A stretch of DNA of 9,705 nt from Deltaproteobacteria bacterium (lineage in GTDB: Bacteria > Desulfobacterota > Binatia > UBA9968). The notes below the pieces were generated by a model. It made no database searches. It was not told where the DNA came from and worked only from the letters and a program-made list of their open reading frames with translations. A program made the translations under genes and the position numbers. The stretch covers positions 1 through 9,705 of the forward strand of contig JAJONK010000066.1 in the NCBI GenBank assembly GCA_021323355.1. Direction: 5' to 3'. Below, one piece after another: positions 1-7,607 of the stretch. Position 1 is the stretch's first letter; each line of letters starts with the position of its first letter.

Positions 1-293
1 CCTTTCCGCTTATAGCCGCGGCTGAGAATACCCACTTTATATCCGCGTTCCATCAAGCGTCGCGCCAACCACAAGGTCGCCGGAGTTTTTCCGGTCCCGC
101 CAACCGATAGGTTGCCGATGCTGATTATTGGACAGTCCAGTGCGTGAACTCGAGCGCACTTCCATCGATATAAAAAATTGCGGAATGCTACGGCGAACCG
201 ATAAGCCCACGAGGCGGGCAAAAGCAAGAGCCACAAAAGTTTGCCCGCTGCTCCTCTTCGTTGCCAAACGCGCTGAATGCCAACGCTTCTCAT
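1..293 (-). CDS. lpxK: Tetraacyldisaccharide 4'-kinase LpxK, N-terminal part (cut by window edge)
   Basis: LpxK uses ATP to phosphorylate the 4' position of the lipid A disaccharide, making lipid IVA at the cytoplasmic face of the inner membrane. Only the first 97 complete codons are present; the frame runs open off the left edge. A basic start is followed by a hydrophobic stretch (about residues 19-30), as expected for the membrane-docking N-terminus of the family. The P-loop reads GNLSVGGTGKTPAT at 60-73, with K69 as the phosphate-binding lysine, and the conserved SRGYKRK follows at 91-97. The family is usually about 320-360 residues, so roughly 70 percent is missing. I chose the ATG at 293, which has AGGG about 7 bases upstream and lies 35 bases after the waaA stop. 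It follows WaaA's gene although the enzyme acts just before WaaA in the pathway. Identity is secure from the P-loop context and location. Confidence 0.95.
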   Translation of the reverse strand, partial: MRSVGIQRVWQRRGAAGKLLWLLLLPASWAYRFAVAFRNFLYRWKCARVHALDCPIISIGNLSVGGTGKTPATLWLARRLMERGYKVGILSRGYKRK

Positions 294-328
294 CAAGACC
301 CTAAACGTGTATGGCGACAGCCGACCAA

Positions 329-1621
329 CTAGGTAGCGGCGGACGCGGGGAGATAGCTGGCGACAATGTTCAAGCTTTGATCGATCACGGTGTCATCTAT
401 GACAGTGACTTCATACGCCTTATCACCAGCTAGCCGGCGTTTTTGCGGATCCGACAGCAGTCCGGTTATTTCACGCACTAAATCTTCGGCGCCTCGTACT
501 TCAAAGCCGCCGCCATTTTGTTTCAGCTTCCGCGCCAGCAACTCCACATTCGAAGTATAGGGACCGAAGAGAACGGGTTTGCGCAAGCGAGCCGGTTCCA
601 AAAGATTATGCCCCCCTGCATCTACCAGGCTGCCGCCGACAAATGCCAAATCGGCGTCGGCATAAAAACGTTCCAAGTCGCCGATGGTGTCCAAAAAGAG
701 GACGTCGTGTTGGAACTCGTGCTTGGTTCCGATGCTACTTTTCTTTTCATATGAGACTCCGCTGGTAGCCAACAGTTTTTCCACTTCAGCAAAACGTTGC
801 GGATGACGTGGCGCTAGAATCATGCGCAGCCGCGGGAATTGCTGCTTCAGGGTTCTGAACGCCGCACAGACAATCTCTTCCTCCCCTCGATGCGAACTAC
901 CTACGACCCAAATCCAGCTGCCGGCCGGCCTTTGCCCGCAGATGTCGTCCCGCGCAGTTCCGTCATTCAGCACAGCGGCATCCTTTAGGTTGCCAGTGAT
1001 CGAGACCCGACTGGGCGCTGCCCCCAGCCTGATGATCCGCTGCCGATCGATTTCCGACTGCATGCCACAGGCCCTTAACAATCGAAACACTTTTTTGAAG
1101 AACCATCCGAGCCGGCAGTAATTATTATATCCCTTCTCGGAAATGCGCCCACTCAGAAGAATGGTCGGCAACCCTTTGCGATGAGCTTGACGCAACAAAT
1201 TGGGCCAGATTTCAGTCTCGATAAAAATCAACACAGCTGGGTCGAAAACAGCCAGTGCTCGTCGCACCGTCCACCAAAGGTCTAAGGGCAAATAAATAAC
1301 TCGATCAATCGCTGGATTTTGACGCGCGGTCAGGTTTCCCGTATGCGTCAAGGTGGATAGGATGATAGCACGATCAGGAAAGCGCCGCCTAAGTTGTTCG
1401 CTCAACGCGCGCACGGACCTGACCTCCCCGACCGAAGCCGCGTGTATCCAGAGCGGTCGTTGAGCCTTGGACAGAACCGCACTGTCGATTGAATACCACC
1501 CTAGTCTCTGCCCGAACCCAGCCCGGAAGCGTTCTCCTCCCAACAGCAGCAGTGGAAGAACTGGCAAGGCGACCAAGAAAGACAGTGTAATAAACACATT
1601 GTAAATGAAATAGCCCATCAC
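329..1621 (-). CDS. waaA: 3-deoxy-D-manno-octulosonic acid (Kdo) transferase WaaA/KdtA
   Basis: WaaA transfers Kdo from CMP-Kdo to lipid IVA at the inner face of the cytoplasmic membrane. The 430-residue protein is a normal family length. Residues about 4-27 form one hydrophobic membrane anchor. The N-terminal GT-B lobe has WIHAASVGE at 58-66, whose glutamate E66 matches the catalytic Glu of the family, then ETEIWPN (135-141) and SGRIS (157-161). The C-terminal lobe has GSSHRGEE (241-248, usually GSTH), APRHPQR (270-276) and the CMP-Kdo-binding segment FVGGSLVDAGGHNLLEPA at 327-344. The start is a GTG at 1621 directly followed by an ATG at 1618; either could be used, and no strong Shine-Dalgarno separates them. 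It begins 11 bases after the msbA stop. Whether it adds one, two or more Kdo residues cannot be read from the sequence. Confidence 0.97.
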   Translation of the reverse strand: MMGYFIYNVFITLSFLVALPVLPLLLLGGERFRAGFGQRLGWYSIDSAVLSKAQRPLWIHAASVGEVRSVRALSEQLRRRFPDRAIILSTLTHTGNLTARQNPAIDRVIYLPLDLWWTVRRALAVFDPAVLIFIETEIWPNLLRQAHRKGLPTILLSGRISEKGYNNYCRLGWFFKKVFRLLRACGMQSEIDRQRIIRLGAAPSRVSITGNLKDAAVLNDGTARDDICGQRPAGSWIWVVGSSHRGEEEIVCAAFRTLKQQFPRLRMILAPRHPQRFAEVEKLLATSGVSYEKKSSIGTKHEFQHDVLFLDTIGDLERFYADADLAFVGGSLVDAGGHNLLEPARLRKPVLFGPYTSNVELLARKLKQNGGGFEVRGAEDLVREITGLLSDPQKRRLAGDKAYEVTVIDDTVIDQSLNIVASYLPASAAT

Positions 1622-1632
1622 TCGACGATAGT

Positions 1633-3387
1633 TCAGTGCATGATCTTTGGTTCGACCGGTTGGACATCTTCGAGCAACTGCATACTGTAGAGGCGGCTGT
1701 ATTCCTGCTTGCGCGCCATCAGTTCCTCGTGACGACCTTGTTCAGCGATTTTTCCGCCAACCAAAACCACGATCCGGTCCGCGCGACGAATCGTCGACAG
1801 CCGGTGAGCCACCACTACTGTGGTCCGTCGGGTCATCAGGTTATCGAGAGCATTTTGCACCGATCGTTCTGACTGGGCGTCGAGAGCCGAAGTCGCCTCG
1901 TCGAGAATGAGAATAGGTGCGTCTTTCAAGAGTGCCCTCGCAATCGCGAGCCGCTGCCTTTGACCGCCGGAAAGTTGCAGCCCCATTTCGCCGATGTTGG
2001 TATCATAGCCCCTCGGCAACGACATGATGAAATCGTGGGCATAGGCCGCCTCGGCGGCGGCCATGATATCATCCATGCTGCGCTCCGGATCGCCATAACT
2101 GATGTTGTTGCGTATCGTGTCGTTAAACAGAAAGGTATGCTGACTTACCAAGCCGATTTGCTGCCGCAACGTTCGCAACGTGAGATCTCGGATATCGATG
2201 TTGTCCATGGTAATGGCGCCGGCCGTAACATCGTAAAAGCGCGGGATCAGGTCGGCCATAGTGCTTTTGCCAACACCGCTAATCCCGACGAGCGCGACCA
2301 TTTCACCGGCGCAAATACGCAGGTTAATATCCTTTAAAACCAGCTTTTCACCGTAACCGAAGCTCACATCATGAAATTCGATGGATTCCGTGAACCTCTG
2401 AGCCGCTCGGGCGCCGGGACGTTCCTGCACATCGGCATGCGTATCCAAGATCTCGAAGACTCTTTCCGCCCCGGCAATCCCTTGCTGAACCGCCGCGTAG
2501 GTTCTGGCAAGAGATTTAAACGGCTGGTACATGAGCATCATTGCGGCCATGAAGGCCATGAACTCGCCTTGCGTTCGACCACCGCCGATGACGCTCGAAC
2601 CTCCGTACCAGACAACTCCGGCAATCCCGAAGGAAGCCAAAAATTCCATCGTGGGAGTGACCACCGCCTTAATTCGGCTTGCCCGAACCGATTGCTTGAA
2701 AAGACGAAAGTTCTCGGCCGTAAAACGTTTGATTTCATACTCTTCCATGCCAAACGCCTTCACGATGCGATTGCCTTGGACGCTTTCCTGCAAGAGCGCG
2801 GTTAAGTTACCCGTGCTGATCTGTCCGCGTTTGGTAAACCGCTTGATTTTCCTGCTCATGCGCATCACCGGCAGAACCGAGGCGGGAAATACAAAAAATG
2901 CGATCGAGGCTAAAACCCAATCCTGGTAAAAGGCAACGCCGATCAGCACGATCACTGAGAGACTGTCTCGCACCAGCGAGGCCAGCGCATCCGTAAGCAC
3001 GGCACGCAAGAGAGTGACGTCATTGCCCACCCGCGAGAGAAGTGTTCCGGTTGGGTGCCGGTAAAAAAAAGCCAACGACAGATACTGCAGATGGCAATTG
3101 AGCCGGTTGCGCACGTCATTGATAATGCGCAGGCCAACATAATCACTGAAATAATGCTGGCCAAAGTTGAGCAGACCGCGCGCGCTGAAGACTACAATAA
3201 TGGCTAAAGGAACATAGCGCAGCATGGTCGGATCTTTTTTTTGGAAAAGATCATCGAACACACTCCGCACCAGGAATGGGATTACGCCGTCCGTGGCGCT
3301 ATAGCCAAGCATGCAAACGATGCCCAATGCGAAGTAGGGCCAAATATACGGCTTCAAAAAGGGCAGTAAGCGTCGATAGGTTTTCAC
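1633..3387 (-). CDS. msbA: Lipid A export ABC transporter MsbA (fused membrane and ATPase domains)
   Basis: This half-transporter (584 residues) should form a homodimer that flips the lipid A core from the inner to the outer leaflet of the inner membrane. Residues 1 to about 310 form the six-helix exporter domain; clear hydrophobic segments lie near 15-33, 58-75, 141-157, 159-176, 248-262 and 275-290. The ATPase domain contains the Walker A GISGVGKST (368-376), Q-loop Q416, signature LSGGQ (472-476), Walker B ILILD (492-496) with catalytic E497, and H-loop H528. All motor residues are intact. The call as MsbA rather than another type I exporter rests on its position between lpxB and waaA. The start is GTG at 3387, 16 bases after the lpxB stop, with a weak GAG upstream; the following KTYRRLLPFLKPY is a natural exporter N-terminus. 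Two 8-base homopolymer runs lie in its first third. Confidence 0.95.
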   Translation of the reverse strand: MKTYRRLLPFLKPYIWPYFALGIVCMLGYSATDGVIPFLVRSVFDDLFQKKDPTMLRYVPLAIIVVFSARGLLNFGQHYFSDYVGLRIINDVRNRLNCHLQYLSLAFFYRHPTGTLLSRVGNDVTLLRAVLTDALASLVRDSLSVIVLIGVAFYQDWVLASIAFFVFPASVLPVMRMSRKIKRFTKRGQISTGNLTALLQESVQGNRIVKAFGMEEYEIKRFTAENFRLFKQSVRASRIKAVVTPTMEFLASFGIAGVVWYGGSSVIGGGRTQGEFMAFMAAMMLMYQPFKSLARTYAAVQQGIAGAERVFEILDTHADVQERPGARAAQRFTESIEFHDVSFGYGEKLVLKDINLRICAGEMVALVGISGVGKSTMADLIPRFYDVTAGAITMDNIDIRDLTLRTLRQQIGLVSQHTFLFNDTIRNNISYGDPERSMDDIMAAAEAAYAHDFIMSLPRGYDTNIGEMGLQLSGGQRQRLAIARALLKDAPILILDEATSALDAQSERSVQNALDNLMTRRTTVVVAHRLSTIRRADRIVVLVGGKIAEQGRHEELMARKQEYSRLYSMQLLEDVQPVEPKIMH

Positions 3388-3403
3388 GCGAGTCTCAATC
3401 TAA

Positions 3404-4552
3404 TTATGCTTTGACTGGGGCCATCAATGAGACGGCCAGTTCGGCGACGCGATTGGCGGCCCCCGGGGCACCGAGTTGCTCTCTGAGCATACGGAGGTTT
3501 GCGATCATCGTCCGGCGGGCATCGTGATCATTGAGTATCGCCTGACTCTCCTGCACGAGCCGTTTGGGCGACAGATCCGATTGAACCAATTCTGGAACGA
3601 TCGGCCTTCCAGCAATAATGTTGGCGATGCCGATATATTTGATCTTGACCAACAAGCGAGCAAGCCAATACGTGACCCAGGAAACCCGATAAACCACGAT
3701 CATCGGTTTCTCGAGCAGCGCTGTTTCCAAGGTGGCGGTGCCGGAAGCCGCCCAGACAAGATCCGCGGCATTCACGGCGTTGTAGCGTCCGCCTTCGACT
3801 ATAGGTATCACGAAGCCCGCGCGATCCAGCTCTTTCTGCAACTCCGCTCGATCTAGGGTATTGGCTCTGACACAAAAAAACTCCGTCTGCGCAACGCGCT
3901 TCAACTCGGTGGCCGCAGCAACCATTATCGGCAAATGATAAGCAATTTCTTTTCGCCTGCTCCCCGGAAGCAATGCGATAACCGGCCTTTCTTTGTCCAA
4001 CCCGAGTTGGCTCAAGATAGACTCACGTTTTTGACTCACCCGCACGACATCCAGCAATGGATGGCCGACAAATTCGACTGGCACGTGGTGTCGCTCATAG
4101 AACTCGACTTCAAACGGGAACACCACCGCCATCTTGTCAACTACCTGGGCGATTTCCCGGATCCGTCCGCGGCGCCACGCCCATACCTGGGGACTAACGT
4201 AATAGAGCACCGGCACACCGAGCTTTTTAGCGAGCCTGGCCAGTCGCAAATTGAATTCCGGGAAGTCGATGAGGATGAGAAGGCTCGGTCTGCGTGTCCG
4301 CAACGTCCGGCGCAAAAGGCGATACGCCGCGATAATATTTTTGATGTTGCCTGCCAATTCGAGGAGCCCCATTCCGGTCAGTTTCGACACGGTGAAAAGG
4401 GTCTCGAAACTTGTTCGTTGCAGCTGGTCGCCGGCGACGCCGAAGAACGTGAGATTTGGATCTCGCTTCAATAACGCTTTGACCAGGCTGGCCCCATGCA
4501 TATCGCCAGAGGCTTCGCCGACGACCAGCATGATCTCTCTGCCACGATTCAT
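3404..4552 (-). CDS. lpxB: Lipid-A-disaccharide synthase LpxB (GT19)
   Basis: LpxB is a peripheral membrane GT-B enzyme that joins UDP-2,3-diacylglucosamine and lipid X into the beta-1,6-linked lipid A disaccharide. At 382 residues it has the usual length. Visible motifs in order are GEASGDMHGA (12-21), LIDFPEFNLRLA (94-105; D96 aligns with the essential Asp89 of E. coli LpxB), YYVSPQVWAWRRGR (117-130), FPFE (145-148, usually LPFE), VGHPL (162-166), LLPGSRRKEI (194-203), GTATLE (271-276) and NIIAGRPIVPEL (311-322). The ATG at 4552 lies 27 bases after the oxidoreductase stop but has no good Shine-Dalgarno. An in-frame ATG at 4531 (residue 8) has AGAGAG just upstream and would still keep the first glycine-rich motif, so the N-terminus is uncertain by seven residues. 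Confidence 0.97.
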   Translation of the reverse strand: MNRGREIMLVVGEASGDMHGASLVKALLKRDPNLTFFGVAGDQLQRTSFETLFTVSKLTGMGLLELAGNIKNIIAAYRLLRRTLRTRRPSLLILIDFPEFNLRLARLAKKLGVPVLYYVSPQVWAWRRGRIREIAQVVDKMAVVFPFEVEFYERHHVPVEFVGHPLLDVVRVSQKRESILSQLGLDKERPVIALLPGSRRKEIAYHLPIMVAAATELKRVAQTEFFCVRANTLDRAELQKELDRAGFVIPIVEGGRYNAVNAADLVWAASGTATLETALLEKPMIVVYRVSWVTYWLARLLVKIKYIGIANIIAGRPIVPELVQSDLSPKRLVQESQAILNDHDARRTMIANLRMLREQLGAPGAANRVAELAVSLMAPVKA

Positions 4553-4579
4553 AGGCGAAATGTCGACCCTTTGGGCAGA

Positions 4580-5512
4580 TCAAAGCTGAGCTCGGATCAA
4601 CGACGCTATTTCCAAGGCGTTAAGGCCGTCAACGCCGCTGACCAGGGGAGCCGTTCGCGCGCGCACACAATCGAGAAATGAGTCGATCTCATCGGCGAGA
4701 GCATCTCCTTCCTTGAATTCGATGTTTTCACTGCGCACGTCTAGCCATCCCGCGCCCGGCGCCGGCTTGTAGATTATCTGGGCACGGCGTTGATCGTAGT
4801 CGATTGAGATATAAGCGTCAGGTTGAAAGAACCGAACCTTTCGTTCCCGCTTGATCGAGACTCGGCTGGCGGTGACGTTGGCGATGCAGCCGTTGGCAAA
4901 GATCAGCCGGGCATTGGCAATGTCCGGTGTTTCAGTCAGTACCGGTACCCCGACTGCCTCCACACGAATCACCGGAGAACGAACCAAGCTGGCAATTACA
5001 TCGATGTCGTGAATCATCAGATCAAGCACGACGTCAACATCCGTGCCTCTTTCGACGAACGGTGCCAACCGATGGCATTCGACGAACTTCGGTTCTTTGA
5101 TGACTCCTTCGAGGCGCCGAATCGCCGGGTTAAAGCGCTCCAGATGCCCCACCTGCAGAATACAATTCCGAGACTCGGCCAGGGTTACCAAATCCTTTGC
5201 CTCGTCCAGGTTTGCGGCGAGCGGTTTCTCAACCAGCACATCGATGCCGGCGGTTATAAAGTCTTTGGCCACTTGATGGTGAACCCGGGTTGGAACGGCA
5301 ATGCTGACACACTGTACTCGGCCGAATAGCTCGCGGTAATCAGTCAATCCCACGGCTCCCACACCGGCGCCAATTTCAGCGGCACGGGCACTATCTTCAT
5401 CGACCACAGCGACGAGATCAGCCTTTTCCGAGGCGGCATACTTCTCCGCATGAAATTTACCTAAGTATCCGACCCCGATGACCGCAGCTGGGATTTTCTG
5501 GCTTGGATGCAT
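4580..5512 (-). CDS. Gfo/Idh/MocA-family NAD(P)-dependent oxidoreductase, possible GnnA-type UDP-GlcNAc 3-dehydrogenase
   Basis: This 310-residue protein has the two-domain layout of the Gfo/Idh/MocA dehydrogenases. The N-terminal Rossmann fold has GVGYLG at 13-18 followed by H21, and an acidic residue (D38/D40) at the end of the second strand where the cofactor ribose binds. EKPLA at 95-99 supplies the family lysine K96. The C-terminal substrate domain has VGHLERFNPA (121-130) and LMIHDIDVI (165-173), where H168 and D169 lie at the usual catalytic position. Related genes occur in lpx clusters of several phyla. In Acidithiobacillus ferrooxidans GnnA, of this family and encoded between lpxA and lpxB, oxidises the sugar 3-OH of UDP-GlcNAc, after which GnnB aminates it. 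Position between lpxI and lpxB makes a nucleotide-sugar substrate likely; the precise reaction is inference. The start is ATG at 5512, 12 bases after lpxI, with a weak ribosome site. Confidence 0.85.
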   Translation of the reverse strand: MHPSQKIPAAVIGVGYLGKFHAEKYAASEKADLVAVVDEDSARAAEIGAGVGAVGLTDYRELFGRVQCVSIAVPTRVHHQVAKDFITAGIDVLVEKPLAANLDEAKDLVTLAESRNCILQVGHLERFNPAIRRLEGVIKEPKFVECHRLAPFVERGTDVDVVLDLMIHDIDVIASLVRSPVIRVEAVGVPVLTETPDIANARLIFANGCIANVTASRVSIKRERKVRFFQPDAYISIDYDQRRAQIIYKPAPGAGWLDVRSENIEFKEGDALADEIDSFLDCVRARTAPLVSGVDGLNALEIASLIRAQL

Positions 5513-5524
5513 GTTAATTGCTGC

Positions 5525-6346
5525 TCAAGCGGCCACACCGACAACAGCGATTCCGCCAGCATCGGCCTCCGCGAGCAGCGCATCTTTCTCCAACAATAAT
5601 GTTTTCCCCGCTTCTAGAGCTAAAGCAACCGCGCCGGCTTGGCGAAGTATTTTGATAGTTTCCACGCCTACGGCGGGAACGTCGAAGCGCAGATCTTGTT
5701 TCGGCTTGCTGACCTTGATGACCACACAACCCGAACGCGCCAAACTACCGCCCCGCTTGATCGCCTCATCGGTACCTTCCACCGCCTCGACGGCGATCAC
5801 CATGCCATTTTTTACTACAACGGTTTGGCCAATACCCAGACGGCCGATTTCTTTGGCAACATGAATCCCGAAACGGATGTCCTCCCAATGCCGATCTGAT
5901 GGGGCCTGACGGGTAAGAACGCCGACAGTGGTAATAATTTGCGGCACGCACAGAGTTGATTCCAAAACTGTAATCCCGTCCTTCTCGAGCTCGTTGGCGA
6001 TGCCACGGAGTAAGGCATCATCGTCCCGACTCTTCAGACGGGCCAGAAAGCTGGCGCCACGCAAGTCAGGACGAAAATTGCCGAACAGCTTCACTTTGCG
6101 AATTCCACCCGCCATGACCGCCTGGGTGACCCGCGCGCGATGAAAGGTGCGGATGATTTTTCCCAACTGTCCAACATAAACCCAGGTCAATTCGTCGACA
6201 ACGTTCTCAATCTCTGCAAGTGTCTCGTCGCGATGAGCAACTGCCACCACAGAGTATCCCTCTCGTTTGGCTTCCTGAGCGAAAATATAGGGGAACCGGC
6301 CGTTGCCGGCGATTAAACCTATTCGCTTGTCGTAAAGAGAGTTCAC
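5525..6346 (-). CDS. lpxI: UDP-2,3-diacylglucosamine pyrophosphatase LpxI (formerly DUF1009)
   Basis: LpxI hydrolyses UDP-2,3-diacylglucosamine to lipid X and UMP. It replaces the unrelated metal-dependent LpxH in alphaproteobacteria and other groups. The 273 residues match the family length. The N-terminal domain carries IGLIAGNGRFPYIFA (9-23) and VMAGGIRKVKLF (77-88). The C-terminal domain carries TVVVKNGMVIAVEAVEGTDEAIKRGG (175-200, the family hallmark) and QDLRFDVPAVG (217-227). D222 in the last motif corresponds to the catalytic Asp225 reported for Caulobacter LpxI. The start is GTG at 6346, 34 bases after the lpxA stop, with no clear Shine-Dalgarno; no other start codon lies nearby and the first strand IGLIAGNG begins eight codons in, which fits the family. 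Together with LpxA, LpxD and LpxB it closes the UDP-sugar part of the pathway. Confidence 0.96.
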   Translation of the reverse strand: MNSLYDKRIGLIAGNGRFPYIFAQEAKREGYSVVAVAHRDETLAEIENVVDELTWVYVGQLGKIIRTFHRARVTQAVMAGGIRKVKLFGNFRPDLRGASFLARLKSRDDDALLRGIANELEKDGITVLESTLCVPQIITTVGVLTRQAPSDRHWEDIRFGIHVAKEIGRLGIGQTVVVKNGMVIAVEAVEGTDEAIKRGGSLARSGCVVIKVSKPKQDLRFDVPAVGVETIKILRQAGAVALALEAGKTLLLEKDALLAEADAGGIAVVGVAA

Positions 6347-6380
6347 GCTGGCGAGCGCTGGATTGAAGGTGTGACCTCAG

Positions 6381-7157
6381 CTATCGGCAAATGCCGCGTT
6401 GAGATTGGGCGATGAAAGCTAACAAGATATCGATTTCGGCCGTGGGTAATACCTCGCGGCGGACCTTTTCTAGCGCGTCTTTGGTTTTGAGCTTCGATTG
6501 AAAGATAATCCGGTAAGCTTTCTTCAAAGCGTCGATCGCGGTGGTAGTAAAACCCCGGCGTTTTAATCCTTCGAGGTTGAGCCCGCGAAGACGGGCCCGA
6601 TCACCAGTGGCATTGCAAAAAGGCGGAACATCTTTGGAAACCATCGATCCCGCTCCCAAAATCGCTCCCGAGCCGATACGGGCAAACTGATGAATGCCAA
6701 CCAAGCCGCCGACGATCACATAGTCTTGGATCATGACATGCCCGCCCAGTGTGGCGCCATTGGCAATGATATTGTGGCTGCCGATTAAACAGTCGTGAGC
6801 GATATGGCAGTGCATCATCAACAAATTATGGTCGCCCACACGGGTGACCATTCCACCGCCGGCGGTTCCGGGATTAAGCGAGACGTATTCTCGGATGGTG
6901 TTGTGGTTGCCGATGATCAATTCGCTGGCCTCTCCCCTGTACTTTAGATCCTGCGGCCTGGATCCAATGGTGGCAAATTGATAAATCGTGTTGCCTTGGC
7001 CGACTGAAGTGCGGCCTTCAATCACCACGTGAGATGCCACCCTGGTTTGTTGGCCGATTCTTACCCCGGCGCCAATAACACTGTAAGGCCCGATCTCAAC
7101 GTCAGAATCTATTTCCGCTTGGCGATTGATCAAAGCTGTCTGGTGGATCCTGCTCAT
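6381..7157 (-). CDS. lpxA: Acyl-ACP--UDP-N-acetylglucosamine O-acyltransferase LpxA
   Basis: LpxA is a soluble homotrimer that moves a 3-hydroxyacyl chain from ACP to the 3 position of the UDP-sugar, the first step of lipid A synthesis. The 258-residue protein has a left-handed parallel beta-helix built of hexapeptide repeats (about 1-185) and a helical C-terminus. HIAHDC at 118-123 holds catalytic H121 (E. coli His125) and H118. H140, H156 and Q157 match E. coli His144, His160 and Gln161. QDLKY (69-73) and LNLEGLKRRGF (193-203) are the conserved substrate-binding segments. The position of the E. coli acyl 'ruler' Gly173 is A169 here. The start is ATG at 7157, with AGGA at 7164-7167 overlapping the fabZ stop, 6 bases upstream. 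It is 8 bases after fabZ, so coupled translation is likely. Confidence 0.97.
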   Translation of the reverse strand: MSRIHQTALINRQAEIDSDVEIGPYSVIGAGVRIGQQTRVASHVVIEGRTSVGQGNTIYQFATIGSRPQDLKYRGEASELIIGNHNTIREYVSLNPGTAGGGMVTRVGDHNLLMMHCHIAHDCLIGSHNIIANGATLGGHVMIQDYVIVGGLVGIHQFARIGSGAILGAGSMVSKDVPPFCNATGDRARLRGLNLEGLKRRGFTTTAIDALKKAYRIIFQSKLKTKDALEKVRREVLPTAEIDILLAFIAQSQRGICR

Positions 7158-7163
7158 GGTGAA

Positions 7164-7167
7164 TCCT
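7164..7167 (-). promoter_or_regulatory. lpxA ribosome binding site overlapping the fabZ stop
   Basis: AGGA lies 6 bases before the lpxA ATG and shares bases with the fabZ TAG stop codon. This supports the chosen lpxA start and suggests that ribosomes finishing fabZ start lpxA. Confidence 0.7.
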
Positions 7168-7603
7168 AGGGCATGTCGATTTCCATGGCGGAAATCTCAG
7201 CTTGAGCCACCAGCTTGCCGTCGACCAACGCGCTCCCGTGCATTTTCCAGAAACTGCCGCGGCGCTTCAAACAGGTCAATTCCATTCGTAATTGGTCTCC
7301 GGGTTCCACCGGCCGTTTGAACTTCACATTATCCAGACCGGTAAGAACGAACACCTTGTTATCTTCCATGCCGCCGCGGGCGTTATGGGCGAAGATCGCG
7401 CCGACCTGAGCCATAGCTTCACAGATCAATACTCCCGGCATCACCGGGCGGTTGGGAAAGTGGCCTTGGAAGAAATTCTCGTTAAAGGAGACATTCTTGA
7501 TAGCGATGATCTTCTCTTCTCCATCGATTTGCAAAATCTTATCGACCAACAGAAACGGATATCGATGGGGAAGATATTTTAGGATGTCTTTGACCTCGAC
7601 CAT
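7166..7603 (-). CDS. fabZ: 3-hydroxyacyl-[acyl-carrier-protein] dehydratase FabZ
   Basis: FabZ dehydrates 3-hydroxyacyl-ACP to trans-2-enoyl-ACP in the cytoplasm. Its substrate is also the acyl donor for LpxA and LpxD, so it sets the split between phospholipid and lipid A; this explains its place between those genes. The 145-residue protein is a single hot-dog fold. LPHRYPFLLVD (11-21) and FFQGHFPNRPVMPGVLICEA (44-63) are diagnostic; H48 and E62 are the catalytic pair. The start is ATG at 7603, four bases after the lpxD stop; an AGGA sits 11 bases upstream and an AGG overlaps the lpxD stop. Reading could be extended to a TTG at 7636 inside lpxD, but that would add 11 residues the family lacks and has no ribosome site. 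Close packing implies translational coupling with lpxD and lpxA. Confidence 0.97.
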   Translation of the reverse strand: MVEVKDILKYLPHRYPFLLVDKILQIDGEEKIIAIKNVSFNENFFQGHFPNRPVMPGVLICEAMAQVGAIFAHNARGGMEDNKVFVLTGLDNVKFKRPVEPGDQLRMELTCLKRRGSFWKMHGSALVDGKLVAQAEISAMEIDMP

Positions 7604-7607
7604 GAAC

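Noticed and set aside
37..267. A closed 76-codon frame on the minus strand at the left end.
   Set aside because: The true gene here is the open lpxK frame beginning at 293, which carries the P-loop; the closed frame overlaps it out of phase.
3935..4474. A 179-codon open frame on the plus strand, antisense to lpxB.
   Set aside because: It overlaps conserved lpxB motifs on the other strand and reads as low-hydrophobicity, motif-free sequence. It is treated as a shadow.
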